Below, one piece after another: positions 35,538 through 46,380 of a stretch of DNA of 64,000 bases. The notes under the pieces were generated by a model that worked only from the letters and a program-made list of their open reading frames with translations, had not been told where the DNA came from and made no database searches. The stretch lies in the NCBI GenBank assembly GCA_949126835.1, contig OX421505.1, positions 1,297,587-1,361,586 of the forward strand. Direction: 5' to 3'. The stretch comes from Anisus vortex. Its lineage: Eukaryota > Mollusca > Gastropoda > Planorbidae. The position numbers were made by a program, and so were the translations under genes. Each line of letters opens with the position of its first letter. The stretch's first letter is position 1.

Positions 35538-38500
35538 TTATACATTTGTTACATGCGCGATAGGGTGTCCGCGACGATGTGATCTTTTACCAATACGTAA
35601 GTTATTCTTAAGTTGTATGGTATTAACCCTATACGGATGTTGTTTGACAGGTTTAACATTATCATCTTTTAAAACTACATCATGGGTAACCAAAGTTGTT
35701 TTGTTAGGAACATCACTAAACAAATTTACATGATCATAGATTAAACCCTTGATAGAAGTCTGTTCACCTGAGTCTAGATGTGCCAGTTTATCATTGAGGT
35801 TTTTAAGTGCTTCAGTGTTTTGAAGTTTACTTTCTATGATTGTCTTTTTAAATTTAGGCGGGGGTGTTTCAACAGTTTTGATAGCACTCACTGGCCTAAT
35901 GTCAGTTTGTTCTTCCCTAACAACATAAGGTTTTAGCATGTTTATATGGCACAGTCTCTGTGTTTTCCTTCTATCAGGGGTTTTTACAAGGTATGTTACA
36001 TCACTGATTTTATCTAAAACCTGATATGGTCCTGTATATTTTGCACTCAGGGGTTGTCCAGACAATTGGGTCAACATGAGGACTTTATCACCAGGATGGA
36101 AACATCGGGATCTGGCCTTGACATCATAGTACCCTTTCATTCTTTTCTGAGCCTGCAAAAGATTATCTTTAACATGATTAAAAGCATGATAGATTCTATT
36201 GCTAAATTGTTCCACATAAGCTACGAGTCCAGTCTCTTCATCAGAATTTAACAAGGTTTCCTGCAACAGTTTTAGAGGTCCTCGAACTGAATGTCCAAAC
36301 ACTAACTCGAACGGACTGAATCCAAGAGATTCCTGCACAGTTTCTCTAGTCGCGAAAAGAGCGAATGGAATACCGCGATCCCAGTCTTCAGTGTTCTCAA
36401 AACAGTATGTGCGGAGCATGGTTTTCAGAGTCTGATGATATCTTTCTAGGGCATCTTGGCTTTGCGGATGGTACGCAGTTGAAGTTGCATGTTGGATGCC
36501 TAGTTTCTTTAAGACCTGGTTAAACAGCTTTGATGTAAAGTTAGATCCTCGGTCTGACTGTATAGTCTTTGGAAGACCGTATCTTGAACAAAATGCAATC
36601 AGTGCGTCAGATATCTTATCTGCGTTAATGGTGCGTAGCGGAATAGCTTCAGGATATCTCGTGGCAGTGCACATTATAGTGAATAAGTACTGGTGTCCTG
36701 TCTTTGTTTTAGGCAAAGGACCTACACAGTCTATTAGCAAGTGGCTAAATGGTTCTGCAAAGGCGGGTATTGGCTTTAGAGGTGCTACCGGTATAGTCTG
36801 GTTAGGTTTACCAACTATCTGGCATGTATTGCATGACTTGCAGTATTTTGTGACGTCACGATGTAGTCCGGGCCAATAGAAGTACGGAAGAATTCGACGG
36901 TAAGTCTTGTTCACTCCTAGATGACCAGCATATGGCGTGTCATGAGCCATGTGTAAGATGTCATTACGATATATGGCTGGTACCACAATCTGACTTCCTT
37001 CTCTGCAATTGTCATTATCACATTTCACATCTCTCCATTTTTGCATTAATATTCCCTCCTTCAGAAAAAATCCATTTCCGTTCATTTCTGCCTCCTGTTC
37101 AGTTATCACCTTTTTCTTCAGGTGTTTAATTCCTGAATCTCTATTCTGTTCTAATAGGAGTAATTGTCGAGGTGACAAATTACTTTCAGTAGTCTTGACT
37201 GAGGGACCACTCAAGATGTCAGCCAGGAAAGTTGCCTGTAGGTCAATTTCTGGTTCTAATTTTGACTTTGACATGGTTTCGACAGACTTTTGTTGTTGGG
37301 CCATACCTCTCGTGACGATGCATATAGGTTTGATAAAGCTCTCACTTTTATTGAGGTATTGTTTTTTCTTGGATATGGAATGCACCACATCTCCAGCAAT
37401 ATCATTTCCCAGTATTAAAGAAACGCCTTTAAACGGAAGTGATTTGTACACACCCACAACTACATTTCCAGTGAAGTACGCACTCTTCAGCTGTATTTGA
37501 TGCAAAGGAACTTGTACATTTTTCCTTGATACACCTTGAATAGTAAGATCCTGTCCTGTATATGTCGATTGTGACGTAGGAACAGTATTCTCTAAAAGTA
37601 GTGAAACCTCAGCCCCTGTATCACGGAGTATTCTGATGTTCTTTTCACTAGTGACACCATTTATTATGGATGACACGGTACCTTCTTCAATGAATGGTAA
37701 ACAATTGCTTGGTATCTCAGTATCGATGAGATCTGTATCCAAGTTATTTTTGTAAGAGGTATGTTTAGTACTCATGGTGGTTCTATCTGATATAGACTCC
37801 TTGGAGCTCAGATTAGAATTAGAATTATTGAAAACCATTGTCTCTATTTCAGGAACTATTTCTGGTTTCAAGTTTCCTAGATACGTGTGTTTTGTCAGGT
37901 TATCTGCATTAGCACTAGATATCTCTGTTTGAGTTCTAATATCCTTCTTTACATTTTCATGAGTTCTTTGTTTTGGCATTGCTACATACGATAAGACAAC
38001 ATTCTTTTTATTCGGGTTCCCATTCAATATCCAGCACTTTTCCTTAGTATGTCCAATTCGTTTACAATGGCTACAGGTTGGCTTGGAATTTGTTGGACCT
38101 TCATTGCTCTGCTGATGTCTCTTTGATTGATAGGATTCATTTGGATTCATGGTTTTCTTTTCTACCTTCATATCTCGATTCTGGAATTTAGATTTATCAA
38201 CTGTTGTAAATTTATTGCTGGAATGGATAATAACATATTCGTCTGCCATCACTGCTGCTGTTTCTACTTGTTCTACACCTTTGTCTGCTAAATGTATTCT
38301 TACATCACCTCTGATGTTATTGTTAAAGTCTTCCATTAGCATAAGATTAGCTAATTTATCAAAGTCTTTGTTTACACCTTTGGATCGAATCCATCTTTCA
38401 AAATATTTCTTTTTCTGTCTTAGAAAATCAACATGGGATTGTTCCTGTTCTTTCTTAGACTCACGAAACACTTTTCTATATTTTTCAGGTGTTAATGCAT

Positions 38501-39197
38501 AACTTAGCAGTACTCTATTCTTGATCAGTTCATAATCATACAATTCCTCTTCAGTAAGACTTAATACAACATCAAGTGCCTTTCCTTTGTTCAGAGCTGA
38601 GCGTAGAAGTATAGCTTTCTTGCCCTCGGCAAATTGATAGTCTTTAGCGTTTCTCTCGAAAATCATGAAGAACTCTTCCACCAAATTATCTTCAAGAACT
38701 GGAATATGTTTCTTAAACTTATACAGTTCTGCATCTGCTTCAGAGCTTGCATTCGAATGATTTGACGTACGAGACCTTGCTAGCTCAATTCTTTCTTGGC
38801 TTGCTATTTTCTCTTTTGCTATTTCTAACTCAATTCTCTTGTTTTCTCTTTCCAATTCTATCTCCATCTTCCTCATCTCAAGTTTAAATTTCAATTCTTC
38901 ACTTAAGTCACCAGTTGTATGCTTCACTCTTTGTGTTATAGGAAAAAGTAATTCATCATCTGATTCATCATTAATGTTATCATTAGCAGTAGTTTCTTCA
39001 ATAATTAGTGTACCTTGTTTTCTTAAACACTCAGTTACCTCTTGAAGTAATTTAGTTTTTGATGGCCTAGTTTCTGTGATAGAAATGCCAAATGATTTAG
39101 CCAATTCTTTTAATTGTATCATTGACATTTTATTAAGCTGTTCTGAGGTTAGATCAAATATTTCTGGATCCAATGTAAGATTATTTGTGGCTTCCAT
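35538..39197 (-). CDS. Gag-protease-integrase polyprotein (1219 aa), RT truncated
   Basis: Domains in order: SAP-like helix-extended-helix, residues 15-60; charged coiled coil, 95-145; capsid-like region, 160-325, whose second half (YRKVFR, WIRSKG, LMLMEDFNNNI) resembles the SCAN fold; CCHC zinc knuckle, C375/C378/H383/C388; aspartic protease RDTGAEVSLL, D526; integrase HHCC finger, H752/H759/C789/C792; catalytic core D823, D882, E918 (D,D-35-E); GPY/F module, 1037-1090 (KYTGPYQVL). The pre-RT segment THDVVLKDDNVKPVKQHPYR (1171-1190) is the lead-in to RT. The frame then leaves homology at about residue 1200 and stops. No nonsense codon interrupts it, consistent with recent activity. Confidence 0.9.
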   Translation of the reverse strand: MEATNNLTLDPEIFDLTSEQLNKMSMIQLKELAKSFGISITETRPSKTKLLQEVTECLRKQGTLIIEETTANDNINDESDDELLFPITQRVKHTTGDLSEELKFKLEMRKMEIELERENKRIELEIAKEKIASQERIELARSRTSNHSNASSEADAELYKFKKHIPVLEDNLVEEFFMIFERNAKDYQFAEGKKAILLRSALNKGKALDVVLSLTEEELYDYELIKNRVLLSYALTPEKYRKVFRESKKEQEQSHVDFLRQKKKYFERWIRSKGVNKDFDKLANLMLMEDFNNNIRGDVRIHLADKGVEQVETAAVMADEYVIIHSSNKFTTVDKSKFQNRDMKVEKKTMNPNESYQSKRHQQSNEGPTNSKPTCSHCKRIGHTKEKCWILNGNPNKKNVVLSYVAMPKQRTHENVKKDIRTQTEISSANADNLTKHTYLGNLKPEIVPEIETMVFNNSNSNLSSKESISDRTTMSTKHTSYKNNLDTDLIDTEIPSNCLPFIEEGTVSSIINGVTSEKNIRILRDTGAEVSLLLENTVPTSQSTYTGQDLTIQGVSRKNVQVPLHQIQLKSAYFTGNVVVGVYKSLPFKGVSLILGNDIAGDVVHSISKKKQYLNKSESFIKPICIVTRGMAQQQKSVETMSKSKLEPEIDLQATFLADILSGPSVKTTESNLSPRQLLLLEQNRDSGIKHLKKKVITEQEAEMNGNGFFLKEGILMQKWRDVKCDNDNCREGSQIVVPAIYRNDILHMAHDTPYAGHLGVNKTYRRILPYFYWPGLHRDVTKYCKSCNTCQIVGKPNQTIPVAPLKPIPAFAEPFSHLLIDCVGPLPKTKTGHQYLFTIMCTATRYPEAIPLRTINADKISDALIAFCSRYGLPKTIQSDRGSNFTSKLFNQVLKKLGIQHATSTAYHPQSQDALERYHQTLKTMLRTYCFENTEDWDRGIPFALFATRETVQESLGFSPFELVFGHSVRGPLKLLQETLLNSDEETGLVAYVEQFSNRIYHAFNHVKDNLLQAQKRMKGYYDVKARSRCFHPGDKVLMLTQLSGQPLSAKYTGPYQVLDKISDVTYLVKTPDRRKTQRLCHINMLKPYVVREEQTDIRPVSAIKTVETPPPKFKKTIIESKLQNTEALKNLNDKLAHLDSGEQTSIKGLIYDHVNLFSDVPNKTTLVTHDVVLKDDNVKPVKQHPYRVNTIQLKNNLRIGKRSHRRGHPIAHVTNV
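35549..35610 (-). pseudogene. RNase H C-terminal tail, out of frame after a deletion
   Basis: In a different minus-strand frame from the polyprotein, this segment reads YVLVKDHIVADTLSRM and then a stop. That matches the conserved end of Ty3/gypsy RNase H (GxDNxxADxLSR). It directly abuts the truncated RT start, so one internal deletion appears to have removed most of RT and RNase H and shifted the frame. Confidence 0.75.
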
Positions 39198-39582
39198 TTT
39201 ATATTATTAAAAGTTACTGTAAATCTTGTTAATAATACAATAAAAGTGTCCAACTTACTTTCTGTCCTTTGAATAATTCACTACACCACACAGTTCAGAT
39301 TTGTTACAACAAGGTCATAAAAATAATACTTTCTTAGAGTTACTTTGTTTGATAAGGTAATACACAAGATAATTTTCCAGGCTGAATAGTTAAGTTTTCC
39401 GATTCTCAATAGCAATGTTCAATTCAATCACAATCTTTAGTATATTGTATATTGTTCATATTTTCCAACACAATCCATCCAAGTTACGAGTATGTATTAC
39501 GGCAGTTGTAAATAGTTTGTGTAAATAGTATAACGATTCTTGAAGTTGAAGTAAATCCTCTAAACGTTTGTTAGTAAATCAC

Positions 39583-39598
39583 TGACGAGCAAAACCCA
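39583..39598 (-). promoter_or_regulatory. Candidate primer-binding site
   Basis: Three bases inside the 5' LTR the element strand reads TGGGTTTTGCTCGTCA. Position and leading TGG fit a tRNA primer-binding site; I cannot name the tRNA. Confidence 0.35.
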
Positions 39599-39601
39599 TT
39601 T

Positions 39602-40634
39602 TATTACAAGGCAATTTATTCACCATAATAAATTATGGATGAGACCTTCTATTTAGATCACACAAGTATAATTATGATTTATAATGTTATTACGGCTAGA
39701 GCCCCCATTCAATTTATGAAAATAATAGTTATAGTATTGTTATTATTAGTGTGAGTATCCTTGTATTAGTGAAGATCTTATTATATTATTCTGAAGTTTA
39801 TTTGTAGTTGTCTAGAGTATTCCTGGTTCTTATAATCCCCTGGCAATTCACATAGCGTAGTTTTAGAGTTTTCAGTTGATTTACTTCATGTATAATTATT
39901 TATGTGGCTCATATTATACAGCAAGAACCTCGATGTCGAGTGGTAGTGTAGATTATTAATATAGTTGAATAAATATTACACATACACACATGTATATAAC
40001 TTTGAAATATTGACGCTAACCAAGTTGTGTAGAAAGCAACGATAAATTTGGTTTAATTTACAACATCAATCCAGTAGGAATCCAAATAATATTATATACA
40101 CAATCAAGAACTACACATATTCCAATTAGTAATGAATATCCTCAATGAACATATAGCATTGTAGTTAATAGTAGAATAATAAATTTTCCATAATACAACT
40201 CAAATAGAAACGATACTCAGAGCGGAGAATATTTGATGTTACTAGATCGAATGCAAGCCAAGAACTGACCAAAAGTGTCGAATCGCGTAGAAATATATTA
40301 CGGGTCAATCGTTGGAAAAACCAGACAGCCTAGTGACACGAATATTTTAATCAAGCCTGCATGTTGACTGCGTGATCAGGTACTTTTTATTAAGAACAAG
40401 CAATAATGCTCTAACAAAATAAGGAGAGACCGGACGGCCTTGACACGCTGTAGGTACGTGCACAGTTCATGTTTTTATCGAGGTTAATAAAAAACAATAA
40501 TGCTCAAATTAGGTTAGGAAAAACCCGGGGGAAACTTTGAGCTGAGAAATATTTATATCGTTTAAACGCAATTCGCTTAAATGATTCAGTTGGTTTATTA
40601 ACATTACAATGTAGGGAATTTACGTTTCGTAACA
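39602..40634 (-). repeat. LTR (5' LTR in element orientation)
   Basis: Nearly identical to 33738-34770; the differences I saw are GTGTAGAAA against GTGTGGAAA and AAAAGTGTCG against AAAAGGGTCG. Promoter elements were not resolved. Confidence 0.92.
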
Positions 40635-41774
40635 TTCTGAATTACACTTTTTAGTGAGTTGAACTTGCATTTACAAGGACGGGGTCAACAACACTTGAAC
40701 TGTTAGACCGCTGGAGCGGATTTGCATATATCTTGAGTGAAATAAATTTTAAAACATTCTTGGTGTATTAAAAAAAAAGAGTTTTCACACTCCTCTTCTT
40801 TTATGCCTAATCAAACATAAAAAAAATAATTCTAAAACAAATTGATGAAATTAATTCAATAAATATAAGGGACTTATTTAATAGCATTATATTATGTAAT
40901 TGCTGTAATTATTAAAGTGTAATAGATAAACTCCATAAGGACCAACAATTCATGCCGGAAATGTTTATTAACAACTGTTTAACGTAAATTAATTTTCTAC
41001 CTCTAATAATTAAATCTTCTACTGAATGCCATAATGCTGAATTTATATAAATTATAAAGAAATAATAATTAGTCTGTAATGTTTGTTATAATATTACAAA
41101 ACATAACTTGTTTGGCATCACAATTGAATTACATTTTGAAACATTTTAATGAAAGGGAGATAAGTAACTCTTTTTATTTGCAATGATATTTGTAATATTA
41201 AGTTGTTTATTAAAAAAAAAAAAGACTAAATAGTTTCCATTATAAAACTTTATGAAAAGCTAACTTTAAAAAGTAGTTGAAATTAATATAAATATATGAC
41301 TAAATGATAATATATGTATGCACATTTCTAAACATTACGTTAAACACCCATTTTGTAAGATGGTACGTGACGTTTTGCGCTGTCTATATGGCGCGTAGCG
41401 AAGGAATAATTGACGAAAACAATAATTTTTTTGTTGTATGATAAATGCAACTATAATATATAATAATAATTTCAAACGATGTATTTTAATGCATCTATAG
41501 AGCGTTTGCAATCTGATACTGAAATTCCAGTTTTTTTTTTCTAGCAACTAGCGTTAACATTTGCGTTTGCTGTTGTATCGCAAATTCACAAGCAATATTC
41601 GGGATTTGAAAAAGAAAAAAACAAACAATAGGCACATAAGTCGTCTCTGACAAAAGAAGGTTTGCAAGGAATATAATGTTAATTAATTGTTTTGTGAGAA
41701 TTAGAGTTTACAAATATTTGTTCGAGATAAAAAGATAAATAAATCGAGGGACACAGTTATGAATGAATTTCTCT
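40635..41774. other. No feature supported
   Basis: AT-rich DNA between the LTR element and MITE fragments; only homopolymer runs and chance short frames. Confidence 0.5.
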
Positions 41775-41803
41775 CGAATTCCGGTTTTCGTTTAACATCC
41801 CTA
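41775..41803. mobile_element. Orphan terminus of the 15995-type hAT element
   Basis: The sequence CCGGTTTTCGTTTAACATCC followed by CTA is the inverse of the left end of the element at 15995. No partner end is visible nearby. Confidence 0.45.
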
Positions 41804-41897
41804 CTTCGCACAGATTAATTCACAACAGCTTAACTAAATGAAAGTATCAATAAGAGTAATATATGCAACAATAACGTTGCAGTCTGAATTTTAAAAG

Positions 41898-42075
41898 TTA
41901 AAATAGATATTCGGCTGACGACCGAAAGTCAATATCAGTTTCGGCCGAAACTCTAGGCAAACCGAAAACTAACCTTTTGACTTCGGCCGAAATCGAAACC
42001 ACACCGAAAAAGTTATTTTGCCTGTTTTCGGCGCCGAAACCGAAGCCGAAACCGAAGTTCGGTTGGTCTCTAGTA
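41898..42075. mobile_element. Partial copy of the GGTTTCGG hAT-type MITE
   Basis: It has the same CCGAAACCGAAGCC-type interior and one terminus (TTCGGTTGGTCTCTA) as the element at 25722-26306, inverted relative to that element's left end. The other end is missing or too diverged, so the boundaries are approximate. Confidence 0.6.
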
Positions 42076-42129
42076 GCATATAATGACAATAAACTTAATT
42101 TGTATATGTAGCAGACGACCGTATACACA

Positions 42130-42310
42130 GACGATTATTGACGCCTACGATTATTCTTATAAGTTTTACAGACGTTCTTTCTAGATAGAAGATTATTACG
42201 TCCACTATGCCCTAAACTCCAGCTTGACGGCAGGGATCGGTCGGCGGCAGGTATAGAACCCACGAAGCGTTGGTTGACAGTCCGGTGATCTAAGCAGCCG
42301 GCGTATCTAT
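42130..42310 (-). mobile_element. tRNA-derived SINE (family B), minus copy
   Basis: The reverse complement of this segment aligns with 17985-18165, including the B-box-like GGTTCTATACC and the tail TCTTCTATCTAGAAAGAACG. Confidence 0.6.
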
Positions 42311-42464
42311 CCTTTTAATTTTGCTTTTTGATTAGTGTTTTAAATTATGTCAAATTTTCTTCTTTTTTTTTCTGATTGTTCGGGCCACCCATTTCATGCC
42401 CGGTTGTGACTTAAGAACAAAGACATTTTTAATTGCATTTGGTTTTTGCAGAAAATAGTAAAAA

Positions 42465-42645
42465 AAAAAGTATTTTTGTCTTTATGTTTATTAGAGCATT
42501 ATAATAGATTGTTATTGTTCCGTATTTCTAAATGAGAATTATAAGCCTAATGTATTATTACTACTTTACTCTTATCCTATTTCTCCTCCAGTGTTTCTAG
42601 GTTTAGGGATTTAATTATTGGGCTTACTCGTGTCAGTTGAGAATA
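42465..42645. repeat. Dispersed repeat adjoining the (CAT)n array, copy 1
   Basis: Shares AAGTATTTTTGTCTTTATGT, GAGCATT, TTGTTATTGT, TATTTCTAAAT and further words in order with 50524-50698. The CAT array begins at its right end. Confidence 0.7.
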
Positions 42646-42912
<267 letters not shown>

Positions 42913-43349
42913 CAGTGTGGTTTGAAATGACACATGAAAGACCACCAAAAAGGAAGTTTAAGTATCTTCTGCATGAAAAAAACATATTCTGGAAGATCAA
43001 GTTAACATGGGGCGTCTGAGTAAAGTATTTATAGAAAGAGCATGTTTGTGGGCGTGTTGGCAATAGCGTAACTAAAGGAAAGAGGAGAAAATGTTCCACA
43101 GGCGCTGTAGTTTATAAGAGGTTCTAAAATGACACTTAAAAATGTATATTTAAATCATAGAAATTAGGTAATAAAAATTGGTTAATTAGTTTATTTTAGT
43201 AAAAATTAAATTAATGAAAATGAAAAGAAAAATTCCACACTTTCTTACCAACTACGTTAATTAATTTAACGTCATCTAATGCACGAAAACGAACATTTTA
43301 AATAGGCGCCAAATGTACCCAGCTCCCCCGCCAAAAGCGCCCCCCCCCC

Positions 43350-43556
43350 TTAAGTTCAGCCAAGTTCAGCCGGCTCCTGAAGGTGTCGAAGCTAGGGCTC
43401 TGGCGAAGCTGTAGGGGGAAGTGATTCCAGGCGGACGGTCCCGCGGAGGAGAATGAACGTTGACCAGCGGACAATAGCCTCGCACGAGGGATCCGAAGAG
43501 TAAGCGCTTCAAAAGCTGTGCGAAGTGGACGGGATTGGGTGTAGAGCTCAAGAAAG
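43350..43556 (-). mobile_element. 5'-truncated LINE tail
   Basis: The minus strand reads SFSSAGPSAWNHFPLQLRQS and then PSFDTFRSRLN (one codon is changed relative to the copy at 51650). This is the same LINE C-terminal tail family as 51540-51919. The end is lost in a C-run at 43340. Confidence 0.75.
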
Positions 43557-43559
43557 CTG

Positions 43560-44905
43560 TATTGCTTTAAACATATTTATATATTAGATTTTTTTATACA
43601 CACACAAAAACGACATTTGAATGTGTGTATTGCAAGATGTAAAAACTCTTTAACGCGGTCTGATTCAATTTTATCAACTCAAACTTCTTTATAGTTACCA
43701 GCAACCACTATCAACATTTCTGAACATTTGTTTCATTAAATTTTAATGAAAGTCTAGGTAAACAAAAAGTAAAAACATCAACAAAAAAAAAGATGTTTAA
43801 GGACAAGAATAAATGAAAAAAAAATGCTAGCTAAATCTCACCAGTTAATAAGTAATGTTTTCTTTTTAGGTGAGAAGAGAGGTTTTTTTAAATAACCTAT
43901 CCAATATGTATGATATTTGGAACATATATTGTACTAATTGTAAATCTAAGGGAAATAACTAAGAGCATGATGTTTGTGTGTTGTGCGTGAAGAGTTAATT
44001 TCCTTAACAGGTCCCTGAAACATGTAATTCTAGAATGATCTGTAAAAACAAATCACTAGATTGAGTGAATGTAAAAAGTATGAGTTTAGAAATTAAGGTG
44101 ATCTTGAGAGGCTACTTTGTCATGTGATCTTAGAGGTTACTTTGTCATGTGATCTAAGAGGTTAAAATCATTTGCAGATAAAATATAGACGTAAAAGGGT
44201 AAGCGTTAACTCTGACTATATACTGTATAATACTTCAATAGTAAAATGGACTTGTGTGTATTTGATGTATCTTGGATATATTAGACATTTGTAATTATTC
44301 TATGAAAGTTGTGAGTACTAAAAAAGTATTTGCATTGCTGCAAGTATCTACTTATTAATAGTATTATATGTGATGTGGAAGATAATACTGAAGAAACAAC
44401 TGAATATTATTTCTAATAGCCCCCGATAATAATTAGTAATAATTAAAAAGAATAAATCACACTAATGACAAAAGTTATAAACATGCAAACCAAATTGGAA
44501 AAAAATTGGTTGTGTTGGAGGTGATGGCCATTTTGTATTTTCAATTTGTAATTTTTACTTGAAGGAAACGTCGCACCTATTTTTTTTATTATCAATAGAA
44601 TTTATAAAAAAATTACCATAAATGTACATTATTTACATTTTTTCAAATTGTATAAAATAATTTTTGATACATCTAAAACTTAATTTTTATGAATTTTTGT
44701 GTAAGTCATATGATGCAACATGAAAAAAAAACATAAAACATACTAATAAAAAAAGAACTTTTAGTTTTTTACAAAATTCCTTTTGCCATACAACAAACAC
44801 CCACCATAAAACTAAAAGGGTTTAACACTTTCGCCTCTAACACGTAACTCTTTGCCACCCCCCCCCCCACACCCACCCAGGCAATTTGTGCTACCCGGGC
44901 AGGAA
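43560..44905. other. No feature supported
   Basis: AT-rich. GAGGTTACTTTGTCATGTGATC is imperfectly duplicated at about 44110-44155. A C-run lies near 44860. No coding signal. Confidence 0.45.
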
Positions 44906-44911
44906 TAATTT

Positions 44912-44968
44912 TATTTTTCACATAAATTCGTACAATGAATATATATTTGTACATTTGGTTATAACTGC
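44912..44968. repeat. Dispersed AT-rich repeat, copy 2
   Basis: Near-identical to 14868-14930. It ends seven bases before the hAT terminus at 44975. Confidence 0.65.
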
Positions 44969-44974
44969 CTAAAA

Positions 44975-46380
44975 CAGGGGTCGGCAACCTGCGGCTCGCG
45001 AGCCGCATACGGCTCTTTCGATGTCAAAATGCGGCTCTCAAGTAACATGCGCAAATATTAATAATTATGTAATTTTATTTTCAAAACTCATAAAAAAATA
45101 TTTTGCTGCAAAAAAAAAATACTGCAAACAGAATAAAAACACTCAACAGAGAACAGTGAGAATAGGTGGAGTAGAGAGTAGGTGGACGGTAGTATTAAGT
45201 CTTCAGTCAGTCTTCCTTGGAACTCGTTTGCGTGTGTGTTCATTTTATCGTTTGCAAGAAACAACAATTTCTCTTTGTTTCAAGATTGGACGGAGTCGTT
45301 TGAGTTCATATGCAACACAGACGACCTTCAGACTTGTCTCATTTGCTAAGAAAATTTTGCACACAATAAGAAGTCATATTTGTAGAGACACTTCACTACA
45401 AAACATACCCGATTTGCTGCTGAATATCCAACCGGTGACTAGCTGAAAGTGCTGTTAAAGAGCTTCAAAAACAAAAACAACAGTCGAGTTCTATGCTAGT
45501 AACTGGTCACAATCTTCCAATAATGTAAATCTAGCAAGATTTGCAATATCACTACAAATTGAAAAGAAAACAAAAAGGGAATCTCTTCACAGGTGGTGAG
45601 TACGTCAAAGATTGTTTCATATGTGGAGCTGAAGAACTGTTTCGTGATGTCAAAAACAAAATTATAAATCAGAAATCATGAGAGAAATCAAAGATTTGCC
45701 TATATCAGCTAAAACAGTTCAAGATAGAACTGCTAAACTGTTTTCAAATGTAACACATGTGCCAGTGAAGACATTCAACTGGCTTCTGCTTTATTACTTG
45801 CTATGGATGAGTCATGCGACATAAAAGACATGGCATAATAAGTTACCCTTTTTGTCAGGTATATGTCGTCCCAAGGTCCAAAAGAAGAACTGCTAGGATT
45901 GCTGCGCTCACAGGGCAAATTCGTGGAGAAGATATGGCAAATGCTGTGCAAAAATGCATGGAAGACTATGAAATCGATATAAATAATATCGTTTCCATAG
46001 CAACTGATGGAGCCAGAAGTATGACAGGAATACATAAAGGGGTAACAACGATTCTTCGGCAAAAAATAAACCACGAAATTTTAACTATTCTAATTCATCA
46101 AGAGGCTCTTTGCGCCCAAACATTTCCGGCTGAAATAGTTAAGGTCATGAACTTGGTAATTAAGATCATTAACATCATTTTGGCAAAAGCACTCTACCGT
46201 CGCCAGTTAAAGGAATTTCTTGAAGAAATAAAAAGTCAGTATTCTGACCTACTTCTGCACAATAAAGTGCGATCTCTTTCCAGGGTTAACGTATTAAAAC
46301 GTTTTGCTTCTTGCTTGAGTGAAATAAAAGCATTCTTCAATGAAAAAAGGATGTCCACCCAAAATCGAAAGAAGTGCTAT
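44975..46380 (+). pseudogene. hAT transposase pseudogene with left terminus, cut off by satellite
   Basis: A hAT-type terminus (CAGGGGTCGGCAACCTGCGG) begins at 44975. Coding remnants follow in shifting frames. The best block (45870-46370) reads RGEDMANAVQKCMEDYEI, SIATDGARSMTGIHKG, INHEILT, HQEALCAQTFPAEI and LHNKVRSLSRVNVLKRFASC. These are hallmarks of the hAT transposase family that includes ZBED5/FAM200/GTF2IRD2-like proteins. Several frameshifts and stops occur upstream. The frame runs straight into the 39-bp satellite at 46376, so the C-terminal dimerisation region and right terminus are missing. Confidence 0.8.

Larger units (their letters stand above)
33738..40634 (-). mobile_element. 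Ty3/gypsy-type LTR retrotransposon with INT-before-RT order, RT/RNase H deleted
   Basis: Two 1033-bp LTRs (33738-34770 and 39602-40634) bound the element, with a 4-bp target duplication TTCT (33734-33737 and 40635-40638). On comparing the LTRs I found only about two mismatches, so insertion is recent. The single long frame (39197 to 35538) encodes Gag, protease and integrase in that order. A few residues of the RT N terminus follow, and then the last part of RNase H out of frame. The integrase is upstream of RT, unlike standard Ty3/gypsy elements. It should be non-autonomous unless RT is supplied in trans. Confidence 0.92.

Noticed and set aside
36054..39045. Plus-strand frames across the minus-strand retrotransposon
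   Set aside because: Antisense shadows of the Gag-protease-integrase frame; no motif of their own.
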